A stretch of 16,311 bases of DNA from an uncultured Actinomyces sp. (GCA_900556405.1 USPB01000014.1:1-16311), one strand, 5' to 3'; shown: positions 6,689 through 13,841, numbered from the stretch's first letter. Notes: generated from the sequence alone by a model not told the origin. Made by a program: numbers and translations.

Positions 6689-7683
6689 TGGCAGTCAAGA
6701 GCTTTCGTCAGAGCGTCAATGTTGGAGTTCATCGTTGCAGCGTAGTCCTTGGATGCGTCGGTCTGGGACTCGATCGGATCCAGGACGGCCGTTGTGATGC
6801 CGAGGTCGTCGGCCAGGGTCTGGGCGACCTTGGGGTCGATGAGGGCCTCGGTGAAGATCGTCGTCACGCCCTGGTCCTTTGCGATCTGGGCGATCTCGGC
6901 CAGGCGCGCGGGGGAGGGGGAGGACTCGGGGTCGAGGCCGGAGATGCCGACCTGGGTCAGGCCCGTGCGATCCGCGAGGTAGCCGAAAGCGGTGTGGGCG
7001 GTCACGAAGGTCCTGACCTTGCAGGTTGAGGTCTTGGAGACGAGGGTATCGCCCAGCGTCGTCAGTTCTTCAGACAAAGCCTTCGCGTTGGCCTTGTAGG
7101 TGTCGGCGTTGGCGGAGTCGGCCTCGGCAAGCTTGTCGCCCACCAGCGTTGCGGCCTTCGCCATGCGCACGGGATCCAGCCAGAAGTGCGGGTCCGTACT
7201 CATGTCGTGGTGGTGCTCGTGGCCCTCGTGGTCGTGGCCTTCCGCCTCGCCGGACTGGGCTTCGTCGGTGCCCTCTTCCTCTTCTTCTTCGGCGGGGTGG
7301 TTCGCGTCTGTACCGGCTTCAATGAGCTCTGCGGCGGGGGAGACGTCAATAACGTTCTTGGGGGCCTGCTGTTCGATGGCCTCGTCAACCGCACCCTGGA
7401 AGCCCGCGAGGTAGACGACCGCGTCCGCGGAGGACAGGGAGTCGACCATCTTCGGGGAGAGCTCAAGATCGTGGGGCTCGGCGCCGTCCGGGGTCAGCGA
7501 GGTCACGGTGACGTGGTCGCCGCCGATCTTCTCGGCCAGGTACTTCAGGGGGTAAAAGGACGCCATGACGGTCAGGGTCTCGTCCTTGGAGGTGCTACCA
7601 GAGGATGAGGCCGAGGAGGTACAGGCGGACAGGGCGAGCGCAGTGGCGGCTGCGCAGGCGGCAGCAAGGATTCTCTTCGACAT
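6685..7683 (-). CDS. znuA: Zinc-binding lipoprotein ZnuA (cluster 9 solute-binding protein)
   Basis: A 332-residue extracytoplasmic zinc-binding protein anchored by lipid. The signal peptide ends in the lipobox LSAC with C21 as the modified residue. Likely zinc ligands are H71 in AEPHDLELSP, H166 in DPHFWLDP and H230 in TAHTAFGY. Between the first two is the acidic and histidine-rich loop (about 128-160, six glutamates then HDHEGHEHHHD) that is characteristic of zinc rather than manganese binders. C221 and C331 could form a disulfide, as in other ZnuA proteins. The ATG at 7683 is preferred over the in-frame ATG at 7692 because the predicted -10 ends 7 bases before it, suggesting a leaderless message. 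It heads the zinc operon and overlaps znuC by 4 bases. Confidence 0.95.
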   Translation of the reverse strand: MSKRILAAACAAATALALSACTSSASSSGSTSKDETLTVMASFYPLKYLAEKIGGDHVTVTSLTPDGAEPHDLELSPKMVDSLSSADAVVYLAGFQGAVDEAIEQQAPKNVIDVSPAAELIEAGTDANHPAEEEEEEGTDEAQSGEAEGHDHEGHEHHHDMSTDPHFWLDPVRMAKAATLVGDKLAEADSANADTYKANAKALSEELTTLGDTLVSKTSTCKVRTFVTAHTAFGYLADRTGLTQVGISGLDPESSPSPARLAEIAQIAKDQGVTTIFTEALIDPKVAQTLADDLGITTAVLDPIESQTDASKDYAATMNSNIDALTKALDCQ

Positions 7684-7697
7684 GAGAATCATTCTCT
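7683..7697 (-). promoter_or_regulatory. Zur box over the znuA -10 and start codon
   Basis: GAGAATCATTCTC (7684-7696) is a perfect 6-1-6 inverted repeat. With its flanking T (TGAGAATCATTCTC) it closely follows the actinobacterial Zur box pattern as I recall it (TGAAAATnATTTTCA-like). It covers the -10 hexamer and touches the ATG, an ideal repression site. The same half-sites, TGAGAAT (7705-7711) and CATTCTC (7723-7729), recur around the -35 with an 11-base gap, perhaps a second weaker site. Confidence 0.8.
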
Positions 7698-7720
7698 TTG
7701 CAATTGAGAATCTTTGTCAA
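7691..7720 (-). promoter_or_regulatory. znuA operon promoter
   Basis: On the minus strand a perfect -35 TTGACA (7720-7715) is separated by 18 bases from GAGAAT (7696-7691), a 4-of-6 match to the -10 consensus. Transcription would begin at about 7683-7684, on or next to the znuA ATG. This implies little or no 5' leader. Confidence 0.65.
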
Positions 7721-7753
7721 GTCATTCTCGGAGATCGGACCCCGTTGTGAATG

Positions 7754-8770
7754 CTAGTGCGCGTGCCCGGTCGATCCTCGCACGATCAAATCGGGCGAGA
7801 AGACGTAGTCGGCGTGCGTGGGCACGTAGTCGGGCGTATGCAGGGCTTCGAAGAGGCTGCGCACCGCCGATGAGACGATCGATGGGACGGGCTGATGGAT
7901 CGTTGTCAGCGCCGGATCCAAGTGGCCCATCAGGAAGGTATCGTCGAAGCCGATCACCGAGATATCGCCCGGGACTGACAGGCCGAGTGAGGTGATTGTG
8001 CGGATCGCGCCGAGGGCCTGCAGGTCAGAGCCGGTGATGATCGCAGTGGCGCCGCGCTCGAGGAGCGCGTGCGTGTGGGCGGCCGCGGCCTCGTACGTGT
8101 AGAAGGTTTCTTCGATGATGGGGGAGTGGTCACCGATGAGCTCGCCCATGACCTGGGTAAAGGCCTCGGCCTTGCGCAGGGCCGGGACGATGTGCGTGCG
8201 CCCCGTCAGGAGAGCGATGCGCGTATGTCCCAGTTCGTGCAGGTGCGCGACCGCCGCGCGGATGCCGAGCGCGTCCCCCGTGGAAAAATCGGGTGCTGGG
8301 ACCTCCGGGCGGGCGCCATTGATCGTTACGAAGGGGATGCCGCGAGCGACGACGTCATGGTACGGCGTGAGGTCCGCAAGCAGGTCAGCATGTCTGCCGG
8401 AGACGAAGATGAGTCCGTTCACACGGTGTTCGATGAGCGAGGAGAGGTGGTCGAACTCGGATGTCGCGCCAGGCGTCTGCGAACGAATGAGAGCAATGCC
8501 GCCCGCGCGAGAAATCTCCTCCTGGAGGTGGTGGGCGAAGGATGCGAAGATCGGATTCGTGAGCTCTGGCACGATGACGCCGATCGTTGGCGTGGTGGGT
8601 GTGCGCTCGGTGGCCGGGCGGTCGTATCCCAGCTCGTCAATAGCGGTGAGGACCCTGCGGCGGGTATCTTCGGAGACTTGACCGACGCCGTTAAAAACGC
8701 GCGAAACAGTTGCAGTTGAGACGCCCGCGTGCATGGCAATATCGGCCATGCTCGTGCGATTTTTCGTCAT
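7754..8770 (-). CDS. LacI-family regulator, probable maltose operon repressor
   Basis: A 338-residue LacI/GalR-family protein. The N-terminal helix-turn-helix and hinge are clear (residues 8-28, MADIAMHAGVSTATVSRVFN, then ELGYDRPA), followed by the periplasmic-binding-protein-like sensor domain starting TIGVIVPELTNPIF and ending near the family motif ISVIGFDDTFLMGHLDPALTTIHQP. It is transcribed divergently from malE across a 165-bp gap that contains repeated TTGC motifs, so it is most likely the local MalR-type repressor released by a maltodextrin signal. The ATG at 8770 has AAAGGAG about 10 bases upstream. No terminator was seen before znuA, 70 bases downstream on the same strand. The effector is inferred from context only. 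Confidence 0.9.
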   Translation of the reverse strand: MTKNRTSMADIAMHAGVSTATVSRVFNGVGQVSEDTRRRVLTAIDELGYDRPATERTPTTPTIGVIVPELTNPIFASFAHHLQEEISRAGGIALIRSQTPGATSEFDHLSSLIEHRVNGLIFVSGRHADLLADLTPYHDVVARGIPFVTINGARPEVPAPDFSTGDALGIRAAVAHLHELGHTRIALLTGRTHIVPALRKAEAFTQVMGELIGDHSPIIEETFYTYEAAAAHTHALLERGATAIITGSDLQALGAIRTITSLGLSVPGDISVIGFDDTFLMGHLDPALTTIHQPVPSIVSSAVRSLFEALHTPDYVPTHADYVFSPDLIVRGSTGHAH

Positions 8771-8825
8771 CGACTCAACACTCCTTTGGGTCTTCGCGCG
8801 CGGCTATTTCCCTACAAATGTAACA

Positions 8826-8876
8826 GCTTGCACACAATTGCGAAAATTGTTGCAGAAACAAAATCGGGGGTATTAC
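8826..8876 (+). promoter_or_regulatory. malE promoter region with candidate LacI-family sites
   Basis: Three TTGC motifs occur at 8828, 8838 and 8850 (TTGCA, TTGCG, TTGCA), 10-12 bases apart. An inverted repeat ACAATT/AATTGT with a 5-base spacer spans 8834-8850. Streptomyces maltose/amylase control regions are reported to use CTTGCAG-type repeats (from memory). A weak promoter is possible: TTGTTG at 8847-8852, 18 bases, then TATTAC at 8871-8876, which would be overlapped by these repeats. Which repeat is the operator cannot be decided by eye. Confidence 0.45.
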
Positions 8877-8891
8877 AGTGAGTCCTGTAGC

Positions 8892-8915
8892 TGGTCGCTG
8901 ATGGTGGCGACCACC
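8892..8915 (+). promoter_or_regulatory. Hairpin(s) in the malE leader
   Basis: TGGTCGC (8892-8898) and GCGACCA (8907-8913) are perfect 7-bp inverted repeats. An alternative GGTGG (8903-8907) / CCACC (8911-8915) hairpin cannot form at the same time. They sit just ahead of the malE ribosome binding site (AGGAG, 8926-8930). This could be an operator dyad or a leader structure that stabilises the message. Confidence 0.35.
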
Positions 8916-8935
8916 TGACCAACACAGGAGTAATA

Positions 8936-10165
8936 ATGCGACGTGGCATCGCAGCACTCGGCGTCATCGCGGCGGCTACCGCCCTGGCCGCCTGCAACAA
9001 CGGCACGACGTCCCCTTCCTCTTCCTCCTCGGACGGCGCCAAGACCGACGCCGTGGCGACCCTGACGATCTGGGCGGACGACACCCGCTTCACGCAGGTT
9101 GAGACCATCGCCGAGGACTTCACCGCCAAGACCGGCGTGAAGGTGGATGTCGTCCAGAAGTCCGAGTCGGACATGGACACCGAGTTCACCACCCAGGTTC
9201 CCACTGGCAACGGCCCCGACCTGATCGTCATGGCCCACGACAAGCTGGGCGCGCTCGTCTCTAACGGCGTCGTCGCTCCCGTTGACCTGGGTGAGGCTAA
9301 GTCCCAGTTCGCTGACATCGCGGTCAAGGGCGTGACCTACAACGGCCAGACCTACGGCGTTCCCTACGCCATCGAGTCCGTCGCCCTGGTGCGTAACAAC
9401 GCGCTCACCAAGGATGAGCCCAAGACCTACGACGACATGATCGCCTCCGGTAAGACCACCGGCGTTGAGTACCCCTTCATTATCCAGATGGGCGACAAGG
9501 GCGATCCCTACCACTTCTACGGCTTCCAGACCTCCTTCGGAGCCCCTGTTTTCAACACGAACGCTGACGGCGAGTACACCTCCGAGCTGGCCATGGGCGG
9601 CTCCGGCGGCACCGATTTCGCCAACTGGCTGAAGGCTCAGGGCGACGCGGGTGTGCTCTCCCCGTCCATCACCGCCGACATCGCCAAGCAGGCCTTCCTC
9701 GATGGCAAGGCTGCCTACACGGTGACCGGCCCGTGGAACGTCGCCGCCTTCCGTGAGGCCGGCATGGACGTGTCCGTCCTGCCGATCCCCTCGGCTGGCT
9801 CGCAGGCCGCTCAGCCCTTCGTTGGCGTCCAGATGTTCTACCAGAGCGCCAAGTCCGCCAACCCGGTTGCCGCCAAGCAGTTCTTCAACTACCTGGCCAC
9901 CCCCGAGGCTCAGACCCAGATGCAGAAGCTCGGCGGTCGCGCCTCCGCGATGCCCTCCGTTTCGCAGGCTTCGGACGATCAGGACATCAAGGACTTCTCG
10001 AAGGTTGCCGAGTCCGGTGCTCTCGCTCCCGCGATCCCCGCGATGGGTTCCGTGTGGAACTTCTGGGGCCAGACCGAGGCTAACATCGTGAGCGGCGCCG
10101 AGGCTCCTGCCGACGGCTGGGCGACGATGATCACGAACATCAACAACGCGATCGCCTCCAAGTGA
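8936..10165 (+). CDS. malE: Maltose/maltodextrin-binding lipoprotein MalE
   Basis: A 409-residue family 1 extracellular solute-binding protein. The signal peptide ends in the lipobox LAAC with C20 lipidated, followed by a serine-rich linker. The mature part shows the MalE-like order: LTIWADDTRF, FTAKTGVKVDVV, GNGPDLIVMAHDKLGALV, GQTYGVPYAIESVALVRN, AAYTVTGPWN and, near the end, IPAMGSVWNFWG, which are the maltose-binding-protein blocks. The ATG at 8936 is preceded by GGAG at a 5-base spacing. It is the first gene of malE-malF-malG and divergent from a LacI-family gene. A large hairpin separates it from malF, probably allowing more binding protein than permease. Specificity for maltodextrins is inferred from similarity and from MalF's structure; a related oligosaccharide is possible. 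Confidence 0.92.
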   Translation: MRRGIAALGVIAAATALAACNNGTTSPSSSSSDGAKTDAVATLTIWADDTRFTQVETIAEDFTAKTGVKVDVVQKSESDMDTEFTTQVPTGNGPDLIVMAHDKLGALVSNGVVAPVDLGEAKSQFADIAVKGVTYNGQTYGVPYAIESVALVRNNALTKDEPKTYDDMIASGKTTGVEYPFIIQMGDKGDPYHFYGFQTSFGAPVFNTNADGEYTSELAMGGSGGTDFANWLKAQGDAGVLSPSITADIAKQAFLDGKAAYTVTGPWNVAAFREAGMDVSVLPIPSAGSQAAQPFVGVQMFYQSAKSANPVAAKQFFNYLATPEAQTQMQKLGGRASAMPSVSQASDDQDIKDFSKVAESGALAPAIPAMGSVWNFWGQTEANIVSGAEAPADGWATMITNINNAIASK

Positions 10166-10222
10166 TCGTGAGCGCCGGGCGCTAGCCGCCCGCGCGCAAC
10201 GCGCTCGCCTCCGGTGAGCACC

Positions 10223-10266
10223 GCCTCACACCCGACCGCCTCCCACGCGGCGGGCGGGTGTGAGGC
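10223..10266 (+). terminator. Strong malE-malF intergenic hairpin (attenuator or mRNA stabiliser)
   Basis: The 18 bases at 10223-10240 (GCCTCACACCCGACCGCC) pair with 10249-10266, with a single A-G mismatch and an 8-base loop. No T-tract follows, so complete termination is unlikely. It lies 57 bases after the malE stop and 115 bases before malF. This is the usual place for a structure that protects the malE message or partly terminates transcription. Confidence 0.6.
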
Positions 10267-10381
10267 CCTCTGATAGCAGCGCCGCTGAGCGGCGCGCGGC
10301 ACCACCGGTGCCACCTTCTGTCGCCAGTCGGGGCAGAACCAAGTCGCAATGACGCGCGAACGCGCACGTGTGGAGGACACG

Positions 10382-11974
10382 ATGTCTGAGCCAGTGAAGG
10401 CTGCGGAAAAGAAAAAAGAGGGGCCCAAGACCTCTCATGCCAATGATGTGACCAAGCGTGGTTTCTTCGTCAAGCTCATCCTGATGATGCTCATTGACGC
10501 CCTGGGACTCTACGGAGTCTTCACCGCCTACATGGTGAAGTCCTGGATCGTCCTCGGTGTTCTCGCCGCGCTGCTCATTGTCGTGAACTGGATTTACTTC
10601 TCCAAGCGGATGATCCCCGCGAAGTACCTGGTTCCCGGCATGGTGTTCCTGCTTATCTACCAGGTGTTCGTCATGGGATACACGGGTTACGTGTCCTTCA
10701 CGAACTACGGTCAGGGACACAACTCGACCAAGGAAGACGCGATCTCCTCGATCCTGAAGGCCTCCGAGCAGCGTGCCCCCGGTGCGGTCAACGTGACGGC
10801 CGCAGTCGTCGAGGATGGCTCCGGCCTCGGCCTCGTCATCGCAGATCCGACCACTGGCGCTCTCAAGGAAGGCAATCCCGACACCCCTCTGCGTGATGTT
10901 CAGGGCACTGTCTCCGCCGGCATGATCTCCGACGTCCAGGGCTACAAGGTCCTCAAGGTTGCGGACATCCTCAAGCGCCAGACCGACGTCGCCGGGCTGA
11001 CCGTTCCCGTGTCCTCCGACCCGAACGACGGATACTACAAGACCGACGATGGTGCGACCGCCTACCTGGCCAAGTCGACCTACGCCTACGACGCCCAGGC
11101 CGATACCCTCACCGACACTGCCACCGGAACCGTGTACACGGCCGATAACAAGGCCGGTGTCTTCGTTGATTCCGCCGGCAACGAGCTCACCCCCGGCTGG
11201 CGCGTCTTCGTTGGCTTTAGCAACTACAAGAACATGGTGACCAGCAATGACCTGGGCGGCCCCTTCCTCAAGGCGCTCGTGTGGTCCTTCGTGTTCGCTG
11301 CGGCCTCGGTGCTCTCGACCTTCGCGCTCGGCCTCATCCTGGCCCTCGTCTTCTCCGACAAGCGCATCAAGGGCCGCAAGGTCTACCAGTCCCTCATGAT
11401 CCTGCCCTACGCCTTCCCGGCCTTCCTGGCCACCCTGGTGTGGAAGGGCATGCTCAACACGGACTTCGGCTTTATCAACCAGGTCTTCCTTGGCGGTGCC
11501 CACGTTCCGTGGCTCGATAACGGCCTGCTCGCCAAGCTTTCGATTCTCGGCGTGAACCTGTGGCTGGGCTTCCCCTACATGTTCCTCGTCTGCCTCGGTG
11601 CCCTGCAGTCCCTGCCGGGCGACATTGAAGAGGCTGCGAAGATCGACGGCGCCTCCGGCCTGCGCACCGTCTGGTCCATCAAGCTGCCGCTGGTGCTGCA
11701 GTCGACCGTGCCGCTGCTGATCGCCTCCTTCGCGTTCAACTTCAACAACTTCTCGCTCATCTACATGCTGACGGGTGGCGGGCCGAACTACCCGGGCCTG
11801 TCGGTGCCCGTCGGTGAGTCCGACATCCTGATTTCGATGGTCTACAAGATCGCCATCGATTCCGGAACCCCGAACTACGGCCTCGCCTCGGCCATGTCTA
11901 TCGTCATCTTCATCGTCGTGGGCGTTATCGCGTGGCTTGGCTTCCGTCAGACGAAGACCCTTGAGGAGCTGTGA
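10382..11974 (+). CDS. malF: Maltose/maltodextrin ABC transporter permease MalF
   Basis: A 530-residue inner permease subunit with about eight membrane spans. Several N-terminal spans (about residues 25-105) are followed by a large extracytoplasmic domain of roughly 170 residues (about 115-285), which is the hallmark of MalF and contacts the binding protein. The second half is the ABC permease core with the EAA loop at about 410-440 (DIEEAAKIDGASGLRTVWSI), the docking site for the ATPase. The ATG at 10382 is chosen because GGAGG stands 5 bases before it; an upstream in-frame ATG at 10349 lacks such a site. The stop TGA shares its last base with the malG ATG, so the two are translationally coupled. 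No malK-type ATPase gene is present. Confidence 0.93.
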   Translation: MSEPVKAAEKKKEGPKTSHANDVTKRGFFVKLILMMLIDALGLYGVFTAYMVKSWIVLGVLAALLIVVNWIYFSKRMIPAKYLVPGMVFLLIYQVFVMGYTGYVSFTNYGQGHNSTKEDAISSILKASEQRAPGAVNVTAAVVEDGSGLGLVIADPTTGALKEGNPDTPLRDVQGTVSAGMISDVQGYKVLKVADILKRQTDVAGLTVPVSSDPNDGYYKTDDGATAYLAKSTYAYDAQADTLTDTATGTVYTADNKAGVFVDSAGNELTPGWRVFVGFSNYKNMVTSNDLGGPFLKALVWSFVFAAASVLSTFALGLILALVFSDKRIKGRKVYQSLMILPYAFPAFLATLVWKGMLNTDFGFINQVFLGGAHVPWLDNGLLAKLSILGVNLWLGFPYMFLVCLGALQSLPGDIEEAAKIDGASGLRTVWSIKLPLVLQSTVPLLIASFAFNFNNFSLIYMLTGGGPNYPGLSVPVGESDILISMVYKIAIDSGTPNYGLASAMSIVIFIVVGVIAWLGFRQTKTLEEL

Positions 11975-12873
11975 TGAGCGCTGCAACCGTTTCTAAGAAG
12001 CATGATGGAAGCACCCTCAAGGGTGCCCGCTGGTGGGCCGAGGTCGGCTGGCGTCACATCGTCGCCATCCTGACGATCATCTACTGCGTCATCCCGCTGC
12101 TCTACGTCCTGTCGGTGTCCCTGAACCCCGGCGCGACGCTGACCGGTTCGAACTCGCTGTTCTCGAAGATCTCGTTGGAGAACTTCCAGGCGCTGGGGAG
12201 CGGCAAGTACGCCATGTACTGGTCGTGGATCCTCAACTCCCTGATTGTGTCGACTGCGACCGCGATTGGCACGGTCCTCATGGGCGCCGCGGCTGCCTAT
12301 GCGTTCAGCCGCTTCCGCTTCAAGGGCCGCCGCGCGACCCTGACCGGCCTGCTGCTGGTGCAGATGTTCCCGCAGATGCTGGCCTTCGTGGCCCTGTTCC
12401 TGCTGCTCCTGGGCATCCAGGACATCTTCCCGGTGCTCGGCCTGAACTCGAAGCTCGGTCTGATCTGTGTCTACCTGGGTGGCGCGCTCGGTTCGAACAC
12501 GTTCCTGCTCTACGGCTTCTTCAACTCGATCCCGCGTTCGCTCGATGAGGCGGCCATGATTGACGGCGCGACCCACGCGCAGACCTTCTGGACGATCATC
12601 ATGCCTCTCGTGCGTCCCGTCCTCGCGGTTGTCGGCCTGCTGAGCTTCATCTCCTCGCTCGGTGACTTCGTGATCGCCCGCGTGGTCCTGCAGGATCAGA
12701 GCCAGTTCACGCTGGCGGTCGGCATGTACATGTGGGCTGCCGACTCGCGTACTGCCCCGTGGGGCATCTTCGCCGCTGGCTCCGTGATCGCGGCCATCCC
12801 GGTGATCCTGCTGTTCCAGTACCTGCAGAAGTACATCGTGTCCGGCCTGACTGCCGGCGCGGTCAAGGAGTAA
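11974..12873 (+). CDS. malG: Maltose/maltodextrin ABC transporter permease MalG
   Basis: The second permease subunit (299 residues, about six membrane spans), which pairs with MalF to form the sugar channel. The EAA loop lies at about residues 185-215 (PRSLDEAAMIDGATHAQTFW), followed by the conserved IMPLVRPVLAVVG span. The end (YLQKYIVSGLTAGAVKE) is the typical MalG C-terminus, which in the family inserts toward the ATPase. The ATG at 11974 overlaps the malF stop by one base; a GTG at 11971 is an alternative, but the GGAG spacing fits the ATG. It closes the operon: a strong hairpin with a T-run starts 26 bases after the stop. A MalK/MsiK-type ATPase must be encoded elsewhere. Confidence 0.93.
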   Translation: MSAATVSKKHDGSTLKGARWWAEVGWRHIVAILTIIYCVIPLLYVLSVSLNPGATLTGSNSLFSKISLENFQALGSGKYAMYWSWILNSLIVSTATAIGTVLMGAAAAYAFSRFRFKGRRATLTGLLLVQMFPQMLAFVALFLLLLGIQDIFPVLGLNSKLGLICVYLGGALGSNTFLLYGFFNSIPRSLDEAAMIDGATHAQTFWTIIMPLVRPVLAVVGLLSFISSLGDFVIARVVLQDQSQFTLAVGMYMWAADSRTAPWGIFAAGSVIAAIPVILLFQYLQKYIVSGLTAGAVKE

Positions 12874-12899
12874 GCGCTTCCGCGCGCCCCTGCCCAGCC

Positions 12900-12943
12900 A
12901 GCCCCGGCCTCGTCCCCTATCCCCGTGGGACGAGGCTGGGGCT
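12900..12943 (+). terminator. Rho-independent terminator of malEFG
   Basis: GCCCCGGCCTCGTCCC (12901-12916) pairs with GGGACGAGGCTGGGGC (12927-12942), one G-U pair, plus an outer A-T pair; the loop is 10 bases. ATTTTG follows at once. The stem and the tail TTTTGTGCGTTCGGG recur after the ABC operon at 15480. Confidence 0.88.
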
Positions 12944-13274
12944 ATTTTGTGCGTTCGGGTGCGGTGCTGTGTTCCTGGGGTGGGGTGGAGTGTGCGCGAG
13001 GCGGGGGGCTGCGTTTCTGGGCTGGGGCGCTGCGTTCGGGGGTGCTGCGTGAGGTGATCAGGTGACGTGCGGATGTGGACAATACGCGCATCACGGGCAT
13101 TGCGGGCATTGCGGGCATTGCGGGCATTGCGGGCATTGCGGGCATGATTCCCCAGCAATGTCGCACGTAATTTCCATGTAAATCTTTTGAATGTTAAAAA
13201 GGTGTCGTTGGAATTGCAACGTTTGTGGGCGGTGTCGAAAACTGACCAGGGGAAATTATGTGCGAGATTTAGGG
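12901..13274 (+). repeat. Long intergenic element, copy A (after malG)
   Basis: This gene-free stretch starts with the shared terminator hairpin and TTTTGTGCGTTCGGG. It continues as G-rich DNA and ends in an AT-rich block (13163-13274). Four blocks of that section match copy B in the same order: AATTTCC-ATG-AAATC, GAATGTTaAAaAGGTG, GGAATTGCAACG and AGGGGAAaTT followed by TGCGAgATTT. CGTTG and CAACG around GAATTG form a small dyad (13206-13221). It contains no convincing open frame; the 9-bp repeat lies inside it. Confidence 0.45.
13094..13145 (+). repeat. 9-bp tandem repeat, five full units plus a partial
   Basis: CGGGCATTG is repeated five times without change from 13094 to 13138, and CGGGCAT follows to 13145. 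The unit length is divisible by three, and on the minus strand it would read as a Met-Pro-Ala repeat. No real gene appears to use it. Such perfect short arrays tend to change copy number by slippage. Confidence 0.9.
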
Positions 13275-13297
13275 AGGGGGAGTGGGTTTGTTGTGGA

Positions 13298-13319
13298 GGG
13301 TGCGGGTGTCGGGGAGGGG
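13298..13319 (+). other. G-quadruplex motif upstream of the gntR operon
   Basis: Four G-runs (13298-13300, 13304-13306, 13311-13314, 13316-13319) are separated by loops of 3, 4 and 1 bases, satisfying the usual G3+N1-7 rule on the plus strand. More G-runs precede it (13272-13286). It lies about 75 bases upstream of the gntR promoter, on the non-template strand. Folding is a prediction. Confidence 0.45.
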
Positions 13320-13391
13320 TGGCGTGGGCGCAGGCGTGGGGGAGTGGAGTGTGACCTGAGACTTGTGCGGCGAGATCGCTTGACAGGTTAG

Positions 13392-13425
13392 TTGGTTATA
13401 TGGTTCATTAGTCATGTAATGAACC
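13392..13425 (+). promoter_or_regulatory. gntR operon promoter with a 9-6-9 operator
   Basis: GGTTCATTA (13402-13410) and TAATGAACC (13417-13425) form a perfect inverted repeat around a 6-base spacer. A promoter fits over it: TTGGTT at 13392-13397, 17 bases, then TGTAAT at 13415-13420 (5 of 6 matches). The dyad overlaps the -10, so the GntR protein encoded next would repress its own operon. A perfect TTGACA at 13380 has no -10 at normal spacing. Confidence 0.7.
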
Positions 13426-13451
13426 GCTGAACCTGAAGGGAGGGCTTGCGC

Positions 13452-13841
13452 ATGGCACCCACATTCGTCTCTGGGATCCCCATCTACGTGCAGATCGCCG
13501 ACGACATCCGCGCGCAGATCCTGCGCGGCGCCCTGCGCGCCGGGGATCAGCTCACCTCCACCACGGAGTACTCCGCGACCTACCGCATCAACCCGGCCAC
13601 CGTCGGCAAGGCCTTCGCGATCCTCGTCGACGAGGGGCTCGTCGAGAAGCGGCGCGGCATCGGCATGTTCGTCGCCGAAGGCGCTCGCGATGTCCTCGTG
13701 GCCGACGGACTCGCGTCCTACGTGGAGGAGACCCTGAACCCCGCCGTCGAAGCGGGCCTGGCCCTGGGCCTCGACCTCGACGCCATCATCGACCACGTCC
13801 GCGCCTACAGCGCTGACACGACCGCCAAGGACAACTCATGA
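13452..13841 (+). CDS. GntR-family regulator, YtrA subfamily
   Basis: A small 129-residue GntR protein. The winged helix fills residues 10-76, starting with the family motif IPIYVQIADDIRAQILRGAL, through AGDQLTSTTEYSATYRINPATVGKAF, to LVEKRRGIGMFVA. Only about 50 residues follow, too few for a FadR- or UTRA-type ligand domain; this short form is the YtrA subfamily, which typically controls linked ABC transporters. The ATG at 13452 has GGGAGGG 7 bases upstream, and a TTG at 13446 is less likely. The perfect dyad at 13402-13425 covers its promoter. The stop overlaps the next ATG (ATGA), so it is co-transcribed with the ATPase and membrane protein. The inducing signal is unknown; in relatives it is often an envelope-active antibiotic. 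Confidence 0.92.
   Translation: MAPTFVSGIPIYVQIADDIRAQILRGALRAGDQLTSTTEYSATYRINPATVGKAFAILVDEGLVEKRRGIGMFVAEGARDVLVADGLASYVEETLNPAVEAGLALGLDLDAIIDHVRAYSADTTAKDNS

Noticed and set aside
5534..6745. A 403-codon plus-strand open frame
   Set aside because: It is antisense to znuB and znuC, which are unambiguous, and its product has no recognisable motif.
10226..11986. A 586-codon minus-strand open frame antisense to malF
   Set aside because: Its protein is a low-complexity Asp/Glu/Gly/Val/His mix typical of the reverse complement of high-GC codon bias, while malF on the other strand is a clear permease.
11947..13158. A 403-codon minus-strand open frame beginning in the 9-bp repeat
   Set aside because: It reads antisense to malG. 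The repetitive Asn-Ala-Arg start is just the tandem repeat translated, and no ribosome binding site or family match was seen.
13380..13408. Promoter using the perfect TTGACA at 13380
   Set aside because: No -10 is found 16-19 bases downstream (GTTCAT). The TTGGTT/TGTAAT pair at 13392-13420 fits better and lies under the operator dyad.
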